A DNA stretch of 64,000 nucleotides. It comes from Diplolepis rosae (Eukaryota; Arthropoda; Insecta; Hymenoptera; Diplolepididae). Position numbers and translations under genes: made by a program. Shown here one piece after another: positions 1 through 9,547 of this stretch (position 1 is the stretch's first letter; each line of letters opens with the position of its first letter). The stretch lies in NCBI GenBank assembly GCA_030998225.1, contig JAPYXD010000298.1:1-64000 (forward strand), written 5' to 3'. The notes below the pieces were generated by a model. The model did not search any database. It was not told where the DNA came from and saw only the letters and a list, made by a program, of their open reading frames with translations.

Positions 1-1391
1 TAAGTTTTTTACGCACATATCTTACATGTCAATTCAAAATATCTTAAAAATTGTTTAAAAATTTTATTTTTCGGGTTTTCGCGGTTTCAGGATCTGTATT
101 TGCATTATGGAATTGCTCTACTATAAATAAAACACTTTTGAAAAAGTATTTCTAACAAAGATTTTTACGCATATATCTTATAGGTCAAATTGAAATATCC
201 AGAGAATCTTATTCTTCGCGTTATCGCGTAATTGTGATTGGTAATTACATTATGGGAGTGATGTTCACTATAAATACAATACCTTTGTAAAAGTATTGTC
301 AAATAAGCTTTTTACGCAAATATCTCACATGTCAATTTAAAATATCTTAAAAATTTTGAAAAAGAAAATTTTATTTTTCGGGTTTTCGCGTTTTCGGGAT
401 CAATAATTTCATTATGGAATTGTTCTACTATAAATAAAACACTTTTGAAGAAGTATTTCTAACAAAGATTTTTACGCATATATCTTATAGGTCAAATTAA
501 AATATCCAGAGAAACTTATTTTTCGCGTTATCGCGTAATTATGATTGGTAATTACATTACGGGAGTGATGTTCACTATGAATACCATACTTTTGAAAAAG
601 TATTCTCAAGTAAGTTTTTTACGCACATATCTTACATGTCAATTCAAAATATCTTAAAAATTGTTTAAAAATTTTATTTTTCGGGTTTTCGCTGTTTCAG
701 GATCTGTATTTGCATTATGGAATTGCTCTACTATAAATAAAACACTTTTGAAAAAGTATTTCTAACAAAGATTTTTACGCATATATCTTATAGGTCAAAT
801 TAAAAAATCCAGAGTATCTTATTCTTCGCGTTATCGCGTAATTATGATTGGTAATTACATTACGGGAGTGATGTTCACTATAAATACAATACTTTTGAAA
901 AAGTATTCTCAGGTAAGTTTTTTACGCATATATCTTACATGTCAATTCAAAATATCTTAAAAATTGTTTAAAAATTTTATTTTTCGGGTTTCGCGGTTTC
1001 AGGATCAGTATTTGCAATATGGAATTGCTCTACTATAAATACAGTACTTTGAAAAAGTATTTGTAACAAAGATTTTTACGCATATATCTTATAGGTCAAA
1101 TTAAAATATCCAGAGTATCTTATTCTTCGCGTTATCGGGTAATTGTGGTTGGTAATTACATTAGGGGAGTGATTTTCACTATAAATACAATACTCTTTGA
1201 AAAAGTATTCTCAAGCAAGTTTTTTACGCATATATCTTACATGTCAATTCAAAATATCTTAAAAATTGTTTAAAAATCTTATTTTTCGGGTTTTCGCGGT
1301 TTCAGGATCAGTATTTGCATTATGGAATTGCACTACTATATTTAAAACACTTTTGAAAAAGTATTTCTAACAAAGATTTTTACGCATATAT
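1..1391. repeat. Satellite array, block 1 (about 303 bp dimers)
   Basis: This is tandem satellite DNA made of two related monomers. Type A (about 156 bp) starts TAAGTTTTTTACGCA and contains TTTTCGGGTTTTCGC. Type B (about 147 bp) starts AAGATTTTTACGCATA and contains CTTCGCGTTATCGCG. A and B alternate, giving dimers that start at about 1, 304 and 611. Each monomer junction carries a near-palindrome of the form AATACTTTTGAAAAAGTATT. The block extends past the left edge and is cut at 1391 by LTR element 1. No coding capacity is seen. Confidence 0.95.
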
Positions 1392-2382
1392 TGTAACTTT
1401 CTTTTCTTCTTACTACTTAGGTAATCGAAGAAAATACGAAATTATTTATCTAAGTTGAGTAAAATATAATAAATAGTGGTTTCGGCTACGTGAGAAGAAG
1501 TGAAGACCCGATCTATTTATAAATCCTTTATTTTCACTGCGAGATTTATCTTCTTACAAATAACGAGCTTGGACATACTATTGGTCTTTAGGAAATTCTT
1601 ACTCATGAAGATAAATCTCTAATATCAGTCTCGAATGTTATTAATTAAAACATTATTTGCTACTTTCGCTAATTCCTAATGGTCTAAAGTTATCGATCTA
1701 ATTCTATGCTCGCTCTAAGATGCGCTACAATTTGCACAGTTAAATTATTCTAAATTGCCCTATGTCAATTCTAACCTAATTATCGAATGGACAATATTCA
1801 ATAAGTTTCGCGTAATTCCCTTGTACTGCGTTTAATAATTCGAATGTGCGCGCCCACACTTCTATCTTTCTCTCTTTCTAATGAGAGAATCTAGTGATAA
1901 GCCTATGAGTATCATCAGAGCGCGCGGCGTGCCACAAGCGTAAGGTTGTGTGCACCGAACTCAGATAAGGCGTAAAACCCCCTTATCCTGCCCAGTACTC
2001 CACAATCAACGAAACGAATCCAAAACTCAAACGAGACGTAAAACCCCTCGTTCTGCCGGGAAAGCGTTTCAAGAGCCGAATCGAGACTCGGACTAAGACG
2101 TAAAACCTCTTAGCCTGCCTCGAGAACAACTCTAGGTGGCTTGTGGCTCGCTTGCGAGCCACCGACTTCCCATCTCGGTCTCAGCATCCCCTTTTTATAT
2201 CATCTTGCTCATCTCCCACTCTGGTCCATTCACCTCGAGAGGGGATGCTGAGCTTGCGCGTTGAGATTCCGCCGGATGCTGAGTTTCCCTACATCTTGCC
2301 TGTAGAGCGGCGAGCATAGTTGCCATTCTACAGGGGCTAACCTAATTTCTTATATCTATAGGGCTTACGTCGTCCGCTTACA
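1392..2382 (-). repeat. LTR of element 1 (3' copy)
   Basis: The 991 bp repeat has TG...CA ends and is nearly identical to 8558-9547. Read on the minus strand it contains, in order: a 12 bp inverted repeat around a TATA box, a strong short hairpin, three hairpins with a shared loop, and an AATAAA signal (complement of TTTATT near 1527). The order suggests U3, then R with the hairpins, then a short U5. Confidence 0.95.
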
Positions 2383-2398
2383 TCTGCCCCCCTAAATT
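2383..2398 (-). other. Polypurine tract of element 1
   Basis: On the minus strand the bases directly before the 3' LTR read AAATTTAGGGGGGCAGA and then TGTAAG. A G-rich purine run ending at the LTR is the expected plus-strand primer site. Confidence 0.75.
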
Positions 2399-2542
2399 TT
2401 GATAACGGTTTATATGATCACTAAAAGAAAGATTTTATATTAAAAGCTTACCGTTATTAAAATTTTAAGTACAAATATGTTTCCCTATTGCTATGCTGTG
2501 GTTTCTGCTTTCCCTTTGGTTTCTTCTGTTCTCTCCCATTCT

Positions 2543-3262
2543 TCATGGATTGGCCAATTTTGGCTTGGTGACCATTGCTGTATTTTTCTCCTCCCACATA
2601 TCTCTTTCTGCTATTCTTTTCCGGCGCTCTCTCTCCAGTTCTCTTTGTTTCCCTCTGGCTTTGGTTTCTTCAATCTCTTTATTTTCTCTCCTATTATCCT
2701 CGGTTTTAACCTTTTTACATGGTAGTGCTGATTGGCTTTCCAGAATGTCTCGATATAATAATTCCTGCCGGCTAAGCTTCCTTTGTACTTTTTTCGATAC
2801 TCCTGGTATGTTTTCCACTTGATTTTCTTTATCTTCGTGCACCTGCCTTGTTATTGGTTGTTTAGTGACCGTCATTCTAATGTGATTAATCTTAATCTCC
2901 TTTAGTATTAAGACTTCTGGCTCCGTGTCGACTTCCTCCTGACTCTCTGTCCCCACGCATTTTTTTAGCACAGGCTTTGTTACCTTTTCTGTGTTGGCTG
3001 CTGACACACTCATTCCTGGCTTCCGAGGAGCTTTCTTCTTTGGATTTGTTAGGATCCTGGGCCTTGTTTTTATTTCCCTTAATATTTTGTGCTCAACTAA
3101 CACAGAAACCGTTGGTTTTTTTTCATTACTCCCGCACTGCGTGGATACATTACGGCGTGTATCTAGTACCTCGGTTTGCGTTGCTATTTCGGGCATGATG
3201 CTTGTTTCACTTTGGCTACTTGAGGGTATACTGACGCTTCTCAATTGTATGTTTTCTTTCAT
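2543..3262 (-). CDS. Third ORF of element 1, basic protein, function unknown (239 aa)
   Basis: This ORF lies between pol and the 3' LTR, where errantiviruses carry env. It shows no signal peptide, no membrane segment and no cysteine pattern typical of an envelope. It is Lys/Arg/Glu rich, with a Ser/Thr-rich start, a basic stretch with RKAPRKPG-like residues near position 80, and a strongly charged C-terminal third (about 185-230, with QRELERERRKRIAERD) likely to be helical or coiled-coil. A nucleic-acid-binding or chromatin role would fit the charge, but that is inference. It would need a spliced or internal mRNA. I do not recognise the family. Confidence 0.6.
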   Translation of the reverse strand: MKENIQLRSVSIPSSSQSETSIMPEIATQTEVLDTRRNVSTQCGSNEKKPTVSVLVEHKILREIKTRPRILTNPKKKAPRKPGMSVSAANTEKVTKPVLKKCVGTESQEEVDTEPEVLILKEIKINHIRMTVTKQPITRQVHEDKENQVENIPGVSKKVQRKLSRQELLYRDILESQSALPCKKVKTEDNRRENKEIEETKARGKQRELERERRKRIAERDMWEEKNTAMVTKPKLANP

Positions 3263-3440
3263 TCATTGCAAATGATTCATAGTTTTCTATTGCCGCTTTT
3301 TACCTGTTTTCCCTTTCATTTTATCCTAGGTACTTTATTTATGAAGTGCCCCTTCCTCTTTCTTTAGGTATTGCCTCTCCTCGTCTCCTTTTTGCGCTTG
3401 CTTTCGTTGCTACCCTCTGGCTCTACCCCCACTCCAGCTC

Positions 3441-6400
3441 TCACGTCTCATCCCCCTCTCCTCCGGAGTCATTGCTTGTGTAGTAGTGCTTGAGATCGGT
3501 CGCATGGAACTGGCCCCTCTCCTTCAGTGTATTGGTGTTCGTTAGTATGTAGGTATTTTGTGCTATCTTTTTCTTTATTGTGTATGGTCCTTCGTACAGG
3601 GCCAGAAATTTTGCAACCCGTCCCGCTGCCGTGTTTGCAACATTGCACGCTTTTACTAGAACTTGTTCTCCTTCTTCAAAGGTAATACCTTTTCTATTTT
3701 TATTTAGTTGCATTGTTCGTTTTTCTCCTTTCGTCTTAATTTTTTCTCGTATTAATCGTATGATATCTTTCTGTTTATGCTTTTCAGGTTCTTGTATTCC
3801 TGGCAGCAATTCTTTCCAGAAGCGTCTGGGTTTTTCTCCTTTCAGCGCCTCGTGAGGTGTCATCTCAATTGTATCATGATATGATTCATTGAGTATTATT
3901 TCTATCTTTTCCACATAGTTATACCATGATTTGTGTTCATTTGTAGGTAGAAATGTTCTAAAGAACCTAGCTAGTTCTCTGTTTGTTCTTTCTACCATAT
4001 TCGCTTGTGGATGTCTTATTGAGGTTAAAACTAATTTTATATCTCTTTCTTTTAGATTCTGTGTCCATCTTTTACTGGTAAATTGAGTACCTCGATCTGT
4101 TAGTATTCTTTCTGGACTACCTACTCGTTCTATGAAGTTATCCAGGCTTTTGACTGCTGCCTCCGTTGTCGCACGTCTCATGGGATATAGTTTGGTGTAT
4201 TTAGTGAAGGTGTCCATCATCACGAGAATGTGCTCATAACCATATTTGGTCTTTGTTAAAGGTCCAAAAAAATCTATGGATACCAGCTGTAGTGGTTTCT
4301 CTGGTTGTACGTATTCCTGGATGACTGGTGATGACCATGTTGAAATTTTATTTCGCTGACATGAGTCACATTCTTTTAATACTCTCCTTGTGATTTTGGC
4401 TAGTCGTGGATAGTAGAAATGTTCTCCTATTATTTTGGATGTTTTTCCTGGCCCTATGTGACCATATGCATGATGACACTCGCGTATGAGAGTGTTAATG
4501 ATTTTCTTGGGTAAGTAGATTTTATATCCATCTTTTCCTCTTTGATACATGGTGCCTTTTTGTATTTTGAATCTGGGAGTTTCTCCTCCCTGTTCCTTTA
4601 CTTCCTGAATTCGTTTTACTATTTGTTCATCGCTTTTCTGTAATTGTTGTATATTACTGAGATATGTTTTTAATTGTGCTGAGCATTTATGTTTTAATTC
4701 ATTGATGCTAATTTCCGTGGTCTTTTTCTCTTTCTCCCAGTTTTTATCAGGGTGTTGTCTGCTGAGAAGATCTGCTGCTGTATTTTCTTTTCCTGGACAG
4801 TGTTCCATTCTGATACTGTAGTCTTGTATTGCTAATATCCAGCGTGTAAGCCTGGCATTGATGAATTTACAAGTTTTCAGAAAGGTGAGTGCCATGTGGT
4901 CCGTTCGATTGATTATCTTGGCTCCTTGCAAGTACGTTCGAAACTTCTGTAGCGCCCAAACAATTGCTAGGAGTTCTTTCTCTGTTGTGAAGTATGTGAT
5001 TTCTGGTCCCTTGAGCGTTCTGCTGGCTAGTGTTATAATTTCTTTTTCTTCCTTCTCATTTTTCTGATATAATACCGCGCCTAGTGCATAATCACTGGCG
5101 TCTGTTTCCAAGTAGTATGGTTTCTTGGAGTCTGGATAGTATAAGGTGATTGAATTTGAGAATAAGTTTTTGACTTTTTCAAATGTCTCCTGCATCTCAG
5201 TATCCCATTTCCATTGTACTCCCTTTTTTATCAATTTTAGAAGAGGTATAGTTTCTAAAGCATGTTTGCTGTTGAATTTAGAATAGAAATTCACTAGTCC
5301 CAGAAAGCCTCTTAATTGTTTTATATTTTTGGGTGGTGGGAAGTTTTGTATTGCCTGTACTTTCTCAGGGTCAGGTTTAATGCCCTCAGTGTTTAATATA
5401 AATCCTAAGAATTTTGTTTCTTGTCTGAAGAAGTGTGATTTATTTAAATTTATAGTGAGGTTACATTTTTCCAGGCGATGAAGTAATTCTTCTATGTGTT
5501 CTAGGTGTTGCTGTGTAGACTCGGAGGTGATTAAAGTGTCATCTACGAATGATATTATGTGATCGCCCAGTCCTTGTAGTGCTTGGTCTAATCCTCTGAT
5601 CAATGCGGCAGTACTTGTTTTTAAGCCGAAAGGTACTACGTTAAATTCATAGCTTCGACCTCGATATTGGAAAGCTGTATACTGTTTTGAGTCTGAGTGT
5701 AGGGGCACTTGCCAAAAGCTACTAGTCATGTCTAGACTCGACATTACTTTCGTTCCCTTACACTTTTGGAACAGTATTTCCACTGGTTCTGGGCATTCCC
5801 AGTCTTTTATTAATATTTCATTAAGTTTTCTTGCATCTAAGCACAGACGCACTGTCCCATCTTTTTTTATGACTGGTACCAGGGGATTAATGTAGGGACT
5901 GTTTGATCTCTGGATGATTTCCATCTTGAGCATCCTTTGGATTTCTTCGTCTACTTTTTCTCGATACGCTATAGGTATTGGATAGCTTCGACTTACGAAG
6001 GGTTGGTTCTCTCTAACTTTCAAAATGTGCTCGTATGACGTTAATCTGCCCGGTTGTTTTCTGAATACTTTTTTATGCTTCCATAGAATCCCTTGTAATT
6101 TTTGCTTTTCTTCTGGTTTCATCGTGGCCGTATCATCTAGAATTTTGTTAATTTCATCGTATTCTATGTCTACCTCTGATTCGTTTGATTCTATGTGATT
6201 TATTTCTTGTGTCACGTTTTCTTGTACGCCCTCTGTTTCTTCATTGATAATCGTTATCAAGGGTTCCCCTTCTAAGTGAGGAAATGAGATAGTTTTGCTA
6301 TCTAAATCTATCTTGCTTCTTAGGTGGTCCAAAAGATCGATGCCAATTATGCAGGACCTCGAAAGTTTTGGTACAATTAAAAAGACCGTTTGAATGAGAC

Positions 6401-6722
6401 AGTTAGGTAACTGTATATCCATATACATTTGTTTGTTCAATCGTATCGCTTTTCCTCCCACTGGTCCTTTAAGTGTGACTCCATTAATCGGTAGCACAGG
6501 ATATTTGCGTAATCGTTCCGCGTTTTTATTTACAAATTCTTCTGATAGGCATGTAACTTCTGCGCCTGTATCTATGAGTGCAGTCGTCGGTATCCCTCCT
6601 ATTGTTAAATTTGCAACATAGCATTTAGTACGTTCATTTGTATGTTCCTTCCTTGATTCTTCTAGAAGTTCTTCCCGTGGATCATATAACATGTGTGTAT
6701 GGAGGGTAATGTCTCGTGCCAC
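3441..6722 (-). CDS. pol: Element 1 Pol polyprotein: protease, RT, RNase H, integrase
   Basis: The order of domains in the 1093 aa frame is: aspartic protease with DTGAEV at about 51; reverse transcriptase with SSLDMTSSFWQ near 328 and the catalytic box FVDD at 392-395; RNase H with TDAS near 538, TEKE near 578 and RTDH near 603; integrase zinc finger (HH near 747, CDSC near 782-785); and the DDE core with D814 (SIDFFG), D873 (TDRGTQF) and E908 (VERTNRE). The listed start is a GTG; the frame stays open upstream and crosses the gag stop in the -1 frame, so Gag-Pol is probably made by -1 frameshifting. No break was seen. FVDD instead of YIDD is a normal variant. Confidence 0.93.
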   Translation of the reverse strand: MARDITLHTHMLYDPREELLEESRKEHTNERTKCYVANLTIGGIPTTALIDTGAEVTCLSEEFVNKNAERLRKYPVLPINGVTLKGPVGGKAIRLNKQMYMDIQLPNCLIQTVFLIVPKLSRSCIIGIDLLDHLRSKIDLDSKTISFPHLEGEPLITIINEETEGVQENVTQEINHIESNESEVDIEYDEINKILDDTATMKPEEKQKLQGILWKHKKVFRKQPGRLTSYEHILKVRENQPFVSRSYPIPIAYREKVDEEIQRMLKMEIIQRSNSPYINPLVPVIKKDGTVRLCLDARKLNEILIKDWECPEPVEILFQKCKGTKVMSSLDMTSSFWQVPLHSDSKQYTAFQYRGRSYEFNVVPFGLKTSTAALIRGLDQALQGLGDHIISFVDDTLITSESTQQHLEHIEELLHRLEKCNLTINLNKSHFFRQETKFLGFILNTEGIKPDPEKVQAIQNFPPPKNIKQLRGFLGLVNFYSKFNSKHALETIPLLKLIKKGVQWKWDTEMQETFEKVKNLFSNSITLYYPDSKKPYYLETDASDYALGAVLYQKNEKEEKEIITLASRTLKGPEITYFTTEKELLAIVWALQKFRTYLQGAKIINRTDHMALTFLKTCKFINARLTRWILAIQDYSIRMEHCPGKENTAADLLSRQHPDKNWEKEKKTTEISINELKHKCSAQLKTYLSNIQQLQKSDEQIVKRIQEVKEQGGETPRFKIQKGTMYQRGKDGYKIYLPKKIINTLIRECHHAYGHIGPGKTSKIIGEHFYYPRLAKITRRVLKECDSCQRNKISTWSSPVIQEYVQPEKPLQLVSIDFFGPLTKTKYGYEHILVMMDTFTKYTKLYPMRRATTEAAVKSLDNFIERVGSPERILTDRGTQFTSKRWTQNLKERDIKLVLTSIRHPQANMVERTNRELARFFRTFLPTNEHKSWYNYVEKIEIILNESYHDTIEMTPHEALKGEKPRRFWKELLPGIQEPEKHKQKDIIRLIREKIKTKGEKRTMQLNKNRKGITFEEGEQVLVKACNVANTAAGRVAKFLALYEGPYTIKKKIAQNTYILTNTNTLKERGQFHATDLKHYYTSNDSGGEGDET

Positions 6723-6748
6723 GCTTTCTTTCCCTCTCTCGTGTGATT

Positions 6749-8131
6749 CTATGAACGTGGCACTTCTTCGTTTCCCATATCGGTTAGAACTTGCTCTCTA
6801 TCTTCTACCATATTTTCTTCCTGTATTCCCTCATCCAGTCCAATATTCCTCACTCTGTATGGGGGATGTTGGTTGTTTCCTCTCCAATTTTTACTCTCCT
6901 CTGACCTGGGTTGTGCTCCTGCTCCTTGTTGATGATGTCTTTGCATGATGTTTGTCCGGTTTCCCGGGTTGTTGTTGATATTGTGCCAAGGTGGTCGTGA
7001 AGTCTGATCTGATCTCATGATATTGTTTGTCCCTGAATTCCCTCTCCATGACGACGGATGTTGTATGTTATTTTCTGATCGATTCCATTGTTGCTCTTCT
7101 ATTCTTCTTGATCTGCTTTCTTTACTGTCTCCTCTTCCCGAGTTGCTCGGCCCAATTTTGTCAAAATTTTCGAGTAGGTCAATTAATTCATCTATTCGAC
7201 TGATTCCTCTTCCTATGACAGCATACTTGATTTCTTCATTAAAGTGTCTTGCCAGTTTTTGGATTATTTCAATAGAGGTCATTGGTGGATTCAGCTCTAT
7301 TGCTTCTGCACATAGTCTGATAGCATATTCTGCCCTAGAGGTATTTTTTTCTGGACAGTGATGTCCAAACTCCAGCTTCCTTCGAATTTCATGTTGGTTC
7401 TGCTCGTTCCAGTATCTCTGTGTGAATTTTTGAAGAAACGTTTGTAGATTTCGCACCTCGCTTTTAACAATTTGCCACCAATCTCCTGGGGGACCTCGTA
7501 GTGATCTCTCGATTAGATAGTGAGTTTCATTCTCTCTAGGTTCCACTGCCTCCCAATATTGCTTCAATTCGTTTATATATCTGATTGGGCTTGTTTCTCC
7601 TCTAAATTCTGGTAATATGTGTTTGATATTTGAGCCATAGTTGCTACTTCTTGACTCCTCTCTCAATCCTTCTCCAGCGTTGATTCTTTCTATTATTCTT
7701 GTTTGTTGTGCTTCTAGTCGATTAAACTGCGCATCTATCCGTTGCTGCCTTTCCTCCATCGAGTGCGTGATTCCATTTGTGACTTCAATTGATCGATTTA
7801 TTCCTGTTTCCATTTGATTTAGCTTGACTTGTAGCTTCTTTTCTTTCTCAATCTCTTGTTTCTCCCGATATTTCCTTTCTGTTTCCAATAGTTTTTTTAC
7901 TCTTTTCTCCAATTCATCCAGTTTTCTGCTCATAGAATCCGACGTATTCGTTTCTTGACTCAGAGTTTCCATTGTTAGCCCCCCTGCTCCCGGGAGATTT
8001 CGAATTTCTCGAATTGTAGGTTTTTCAACCATGGTCTGGTCCAATTCTTGTACATCCATTTCTTCTTGGCTAGATTCTCCACTTACAATTTTTTCTCCTA
8101 GTTTTGATGATCGTAGGTTTTGACGGCTCAT
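6749..8131 (-). CDS. gag: Element 1 Gag (460 aa)
   Basis: This is the first ORF after the primer site, starting MSRQNLRSSK. Residues about 65-165 are a long charged coiled coil (MSRKLDELEKRVKKLLETER and following). The middle (about 170-330) has the capsid-like segment with LPEFRGETSPIRYINELKQYW and GPPGDWWQ. The C terminus (about 335-440) is rich in Arg, Asn, Gln and Gly. There is no CCHC zinc knuckle; RNA binding probably uses the basic tail, as in gypsy-type errantiviruses. The gag stop lies within an open -1 pol frame. Confidence 0.88.
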   Translation of the reverse strand: MSRQNLRSSKLGEKIVSGESSQEEMDVQELDQTMVEKPTIREIRNLPGAGGLTMETLSQETNTSDSMSRKLDELEKRVKKLLETERKYREKQEIEKEKKLQVKLNQMETGINRSIEVTNGITHSMEERQQRIDAQFNRLEAQQTRIIERINAGEGLREESRSSNYGSNIKHILPEFRGETSPIRYINELKQYWEAVEPRENETHYLIERSLRGPPGDWWQIVKSEVRNLQTFLQKFTQRYWNEQNQHEIRRKLEFGHHCPEKNTSRAEYAIRLCAEAIELNPPMTSIEIIQKLARHFNEEIKYAVIGRGISRIDELIDLLENFDKIGPSNSGRGDSKESRSRRIEEQQWNRSENNIQHPSSWRGNSGTNNIMRSDQTSRPPWHNINNNPGNRTNIMQRHHQQGAGAQPRSEESKNWRGNNQHPPYRVRNIGLDEGIQEENMVEDREQVLTDMGNEEVPRS

Positions 8132-8538
8132 CTTGATTTAATTCTTCCGTTTTTTTTTTTTTTTACTATTCCTATCTGCTCTTATAAGATTGTCCTTCTA
8201 CACACACGTTTAAAAAAAATATTTCCTTTTCTTTTATTGGTCACCTGTTACAAAGTTTTTTTTTTGTTGCCGTTTTGATTTTTTGTTTCTCTTCTTCCTT
8301 TTTTAAATATTTGTCTAGGTTGTCCATGCCTTTGGGTATAAACCTTCTACTGGTGGGAGGTTGTAAATAAATTCTTATAAAGGGTTTCGTTCCATCAAAT
8401 AAATCTAATGGATTCATTTCCTTTAATTTTAATAGATTACATGTAATTATTTTTATTTATTTTATTCTCTTATCTGTTTGTAGATTATTATATAAATTTC
8501 AGTTTTTGAAGTCTTTCCTTCTCTTTCAACTCTACGTT
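8132..8538 (-). other. Gag leader of element 1
   Basis: This untranslated stretch lies between the primer site and the gag start. It includes a T run near 8149-8164 on the plus strand and is otherwise low complexity. No ORF or clear structure was seen. A packaging signal would be expected here but cannot be identified by eye. Confidence 0.5.
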
Positions 8539-8556
8539 GCCCCACGTTGGGCGCCA
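8539..8556 (-). other. Primer binding site of element 1, tRNA-Lys type
   Basis: On the minus strand the 18 nt directly inside the 5' LTR read TGGCGCCCAACGTGGGGC, complementary to the 3' end of a lysine tRNA of the Lys1,2 type, which is used by several retroviruses and Gypsy elements. One base separates it from the LTR end. Confidence 0.85.
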
Positions 8557-9130
8557 ATGTAACTTTCTTTTCTTCTTACTACTTAGGTAATCGAAGAAAA
8601 TACGAAATTATTTATCTAAGTTGAGTAAAATATAATAAATAGTGGTTTCGGCTACGTGAGAAGAAGTGAAGACCCGATCTATTTATAAATCCTTTATTTT
8701 CACTGCGAGATTTATCTTCTTACAAATAACGAGCTTGGACATACTATTGGTCTTTAGGAAATTCTTACTCATGAAGATAAATCTCTAATATCAGTCTCGA
8801 ATGTTATTAATTAAAACATTATTTGCTACTTTCGCTAATTCCTAATGGTCTAAAGTTATCGATCTAATTCTATGCTGCGCTCTAAGATGCGCTACAATTT
8901 GCACAGTTAAATTATTCTAAATTGCCCTATGTCAATTCTAACCTAATTATCGAATGGACAATATTCAATAAGTTTCGCGTAATTCCCCTGTACTGCGTTT
9001 AATAATTCGAATGTGCGCGCCCACACTTCTATCTTTCTCTCTTTCTAATGAGAGAATCTAGTGATAAGCCTATGAGTATCATCAGAGCGCGCGGCGTGCC
9101 ACAAGCGTAAGGTTGTGTGCACCGAACTCA

Positions 9131-9278
9131 GATAAGGCGTAAAACCCCTTATCCTGCCCAGTACTCCACAATCAACGAAACGAATCCAAACTCAAACGAG
9201 ACGTAAAACCCCTCGTTCTGCCTGGAAAGCGTTTCAAGAGCCGAATCGAGACTCGGACTAAGACGTAAAACCTCTTAG
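9131..9278 (-). promoter_or_regulatory. Three hairpins with shared loop and covarying stems (5' LTR copy)
   Basis: On the plus strand three units share the loop CGTAAAACC but have different, self-complementary stems: GATAAGG/CCTTATC, AACGAG/CTCGTT and CTAAGA/TCTTAG. Each is followed by CTGCC or CCTGCC. In the left LTR they are at 1964-1987, 2030-2052 and 2093-2113. Different stem bases that still pair are the signature of a conserved structure. They lie downstream of the TATA box, so they are probably transcribed in the leader RNA. Confidence 0.65.
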
Positions 9279-9307
9279 CCTGCCTCGAGAACAACTCTAG
9301 GTGGCTT

Positions 9308-9327
9308 GTGGCTCGCTTGCGAGCCAC
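9308..9327 (-). promoter_or_regulatory. Strong hairpin just downstream of the TATA box (element 1 5' LTR)
   Basis: GTGGCTCGCAAGCGAGCCAC on the sense (minus) strand folds into an 8 bp stem with a CAAG loop, or 9 bp with a 2 nt loop. The same hairpin is at 2143-2162. If the TATA box is used, it lies at or close to the start of the transcript and would be present at both RNA ends through R. Its position resembles retroviral TAR hairpins; function is not shown. Confidence 0.6.
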
Positions 9328-9355
9328 CGACTTCCCATCTCGGTCTCAGCATCCC

Positions 9356-9365
9356 CTTTTTATAT
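9356..9365 (-). promoter_or_regulatory. TATA box in 5' LTR of element 1
   Basis: On the minus strand this reads ATATAAAAAG, a good TATA box. The same sequence is at 2191-2200 in the other LTR. It lies in the loop between CTCAGCATCCCC and GGGGATGCTGAG, a 12 bp inverted repeat (2180-2191 / 2241-2252 in the left copy). A start site 25-30 nt downstream would put the strong hairpin at 9308-9327 at or near the RNA 5' end. The start site itself is inferred. Confidence 0.6.
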
Positions 9366-9547
9366 CATCTTGCTCATCTCCCACTCTGGTCCATTCACCT
9401 CGAGAGGGGATGCTGAGCTTGCGCGTTGAGATTCCGCCGGATGCTGAGTTTCCCTACATCTTGCCTGTAGAGCGGCGAGCATAGTTGCCATTCTACAGGG
9501 GCTAACCTAATTTCTTATATCTATAGGGCTTACGTCGTCCGTTTACA

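Larger units (their letters stand above)
1392..9547 (-). mobile_element. LTR retrotransposon 1, Ty3/Gypsy class, 8156 bp, inserted in satellite
   Basis: This is a complete element on the minus strand. Two LTRs of 991 and 990 bp (TGTAAC...TTACA) flank gag, pol and a third ORF. The 4 bp target duplication ATAT (1388-1391 and 9548-9551) lies in the satellite motif ACGCATATATCTTATAGG, which is restored if the element is removed. I count about six differences between the LTRs, including indels (about 0.6%), so the insertion is young. A tRNA-Lys-type primer site and a G-rich polypurine tract are in the expected places. Integrase follows RNase H in pol, which is the Ty3/Gypsy order. All three ORFs are open, so the copy may be competent. 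Confidence 0.95.
8558..9547 (-). repeat. LTR of element 1 (5' copy)
   Basis: The 990 bp partner of 1392-2382 carries the same TATA box, hairpins and poly(A) signal. It drives the genomic RNA on the minus strand, being upstream of gag. The differences from the other copy are single substitutions and 1 bp indels. One indel lies in the loop, not the stem, of the first shared-loop hairpin. Confidence 0.95.

Noticed and set aside
2543..3262. Element 1 third ORF as env
   Set aside because: No signal peptide, membrane segment or envelope cysteine pattern, so it is described as an unknown protein instead.
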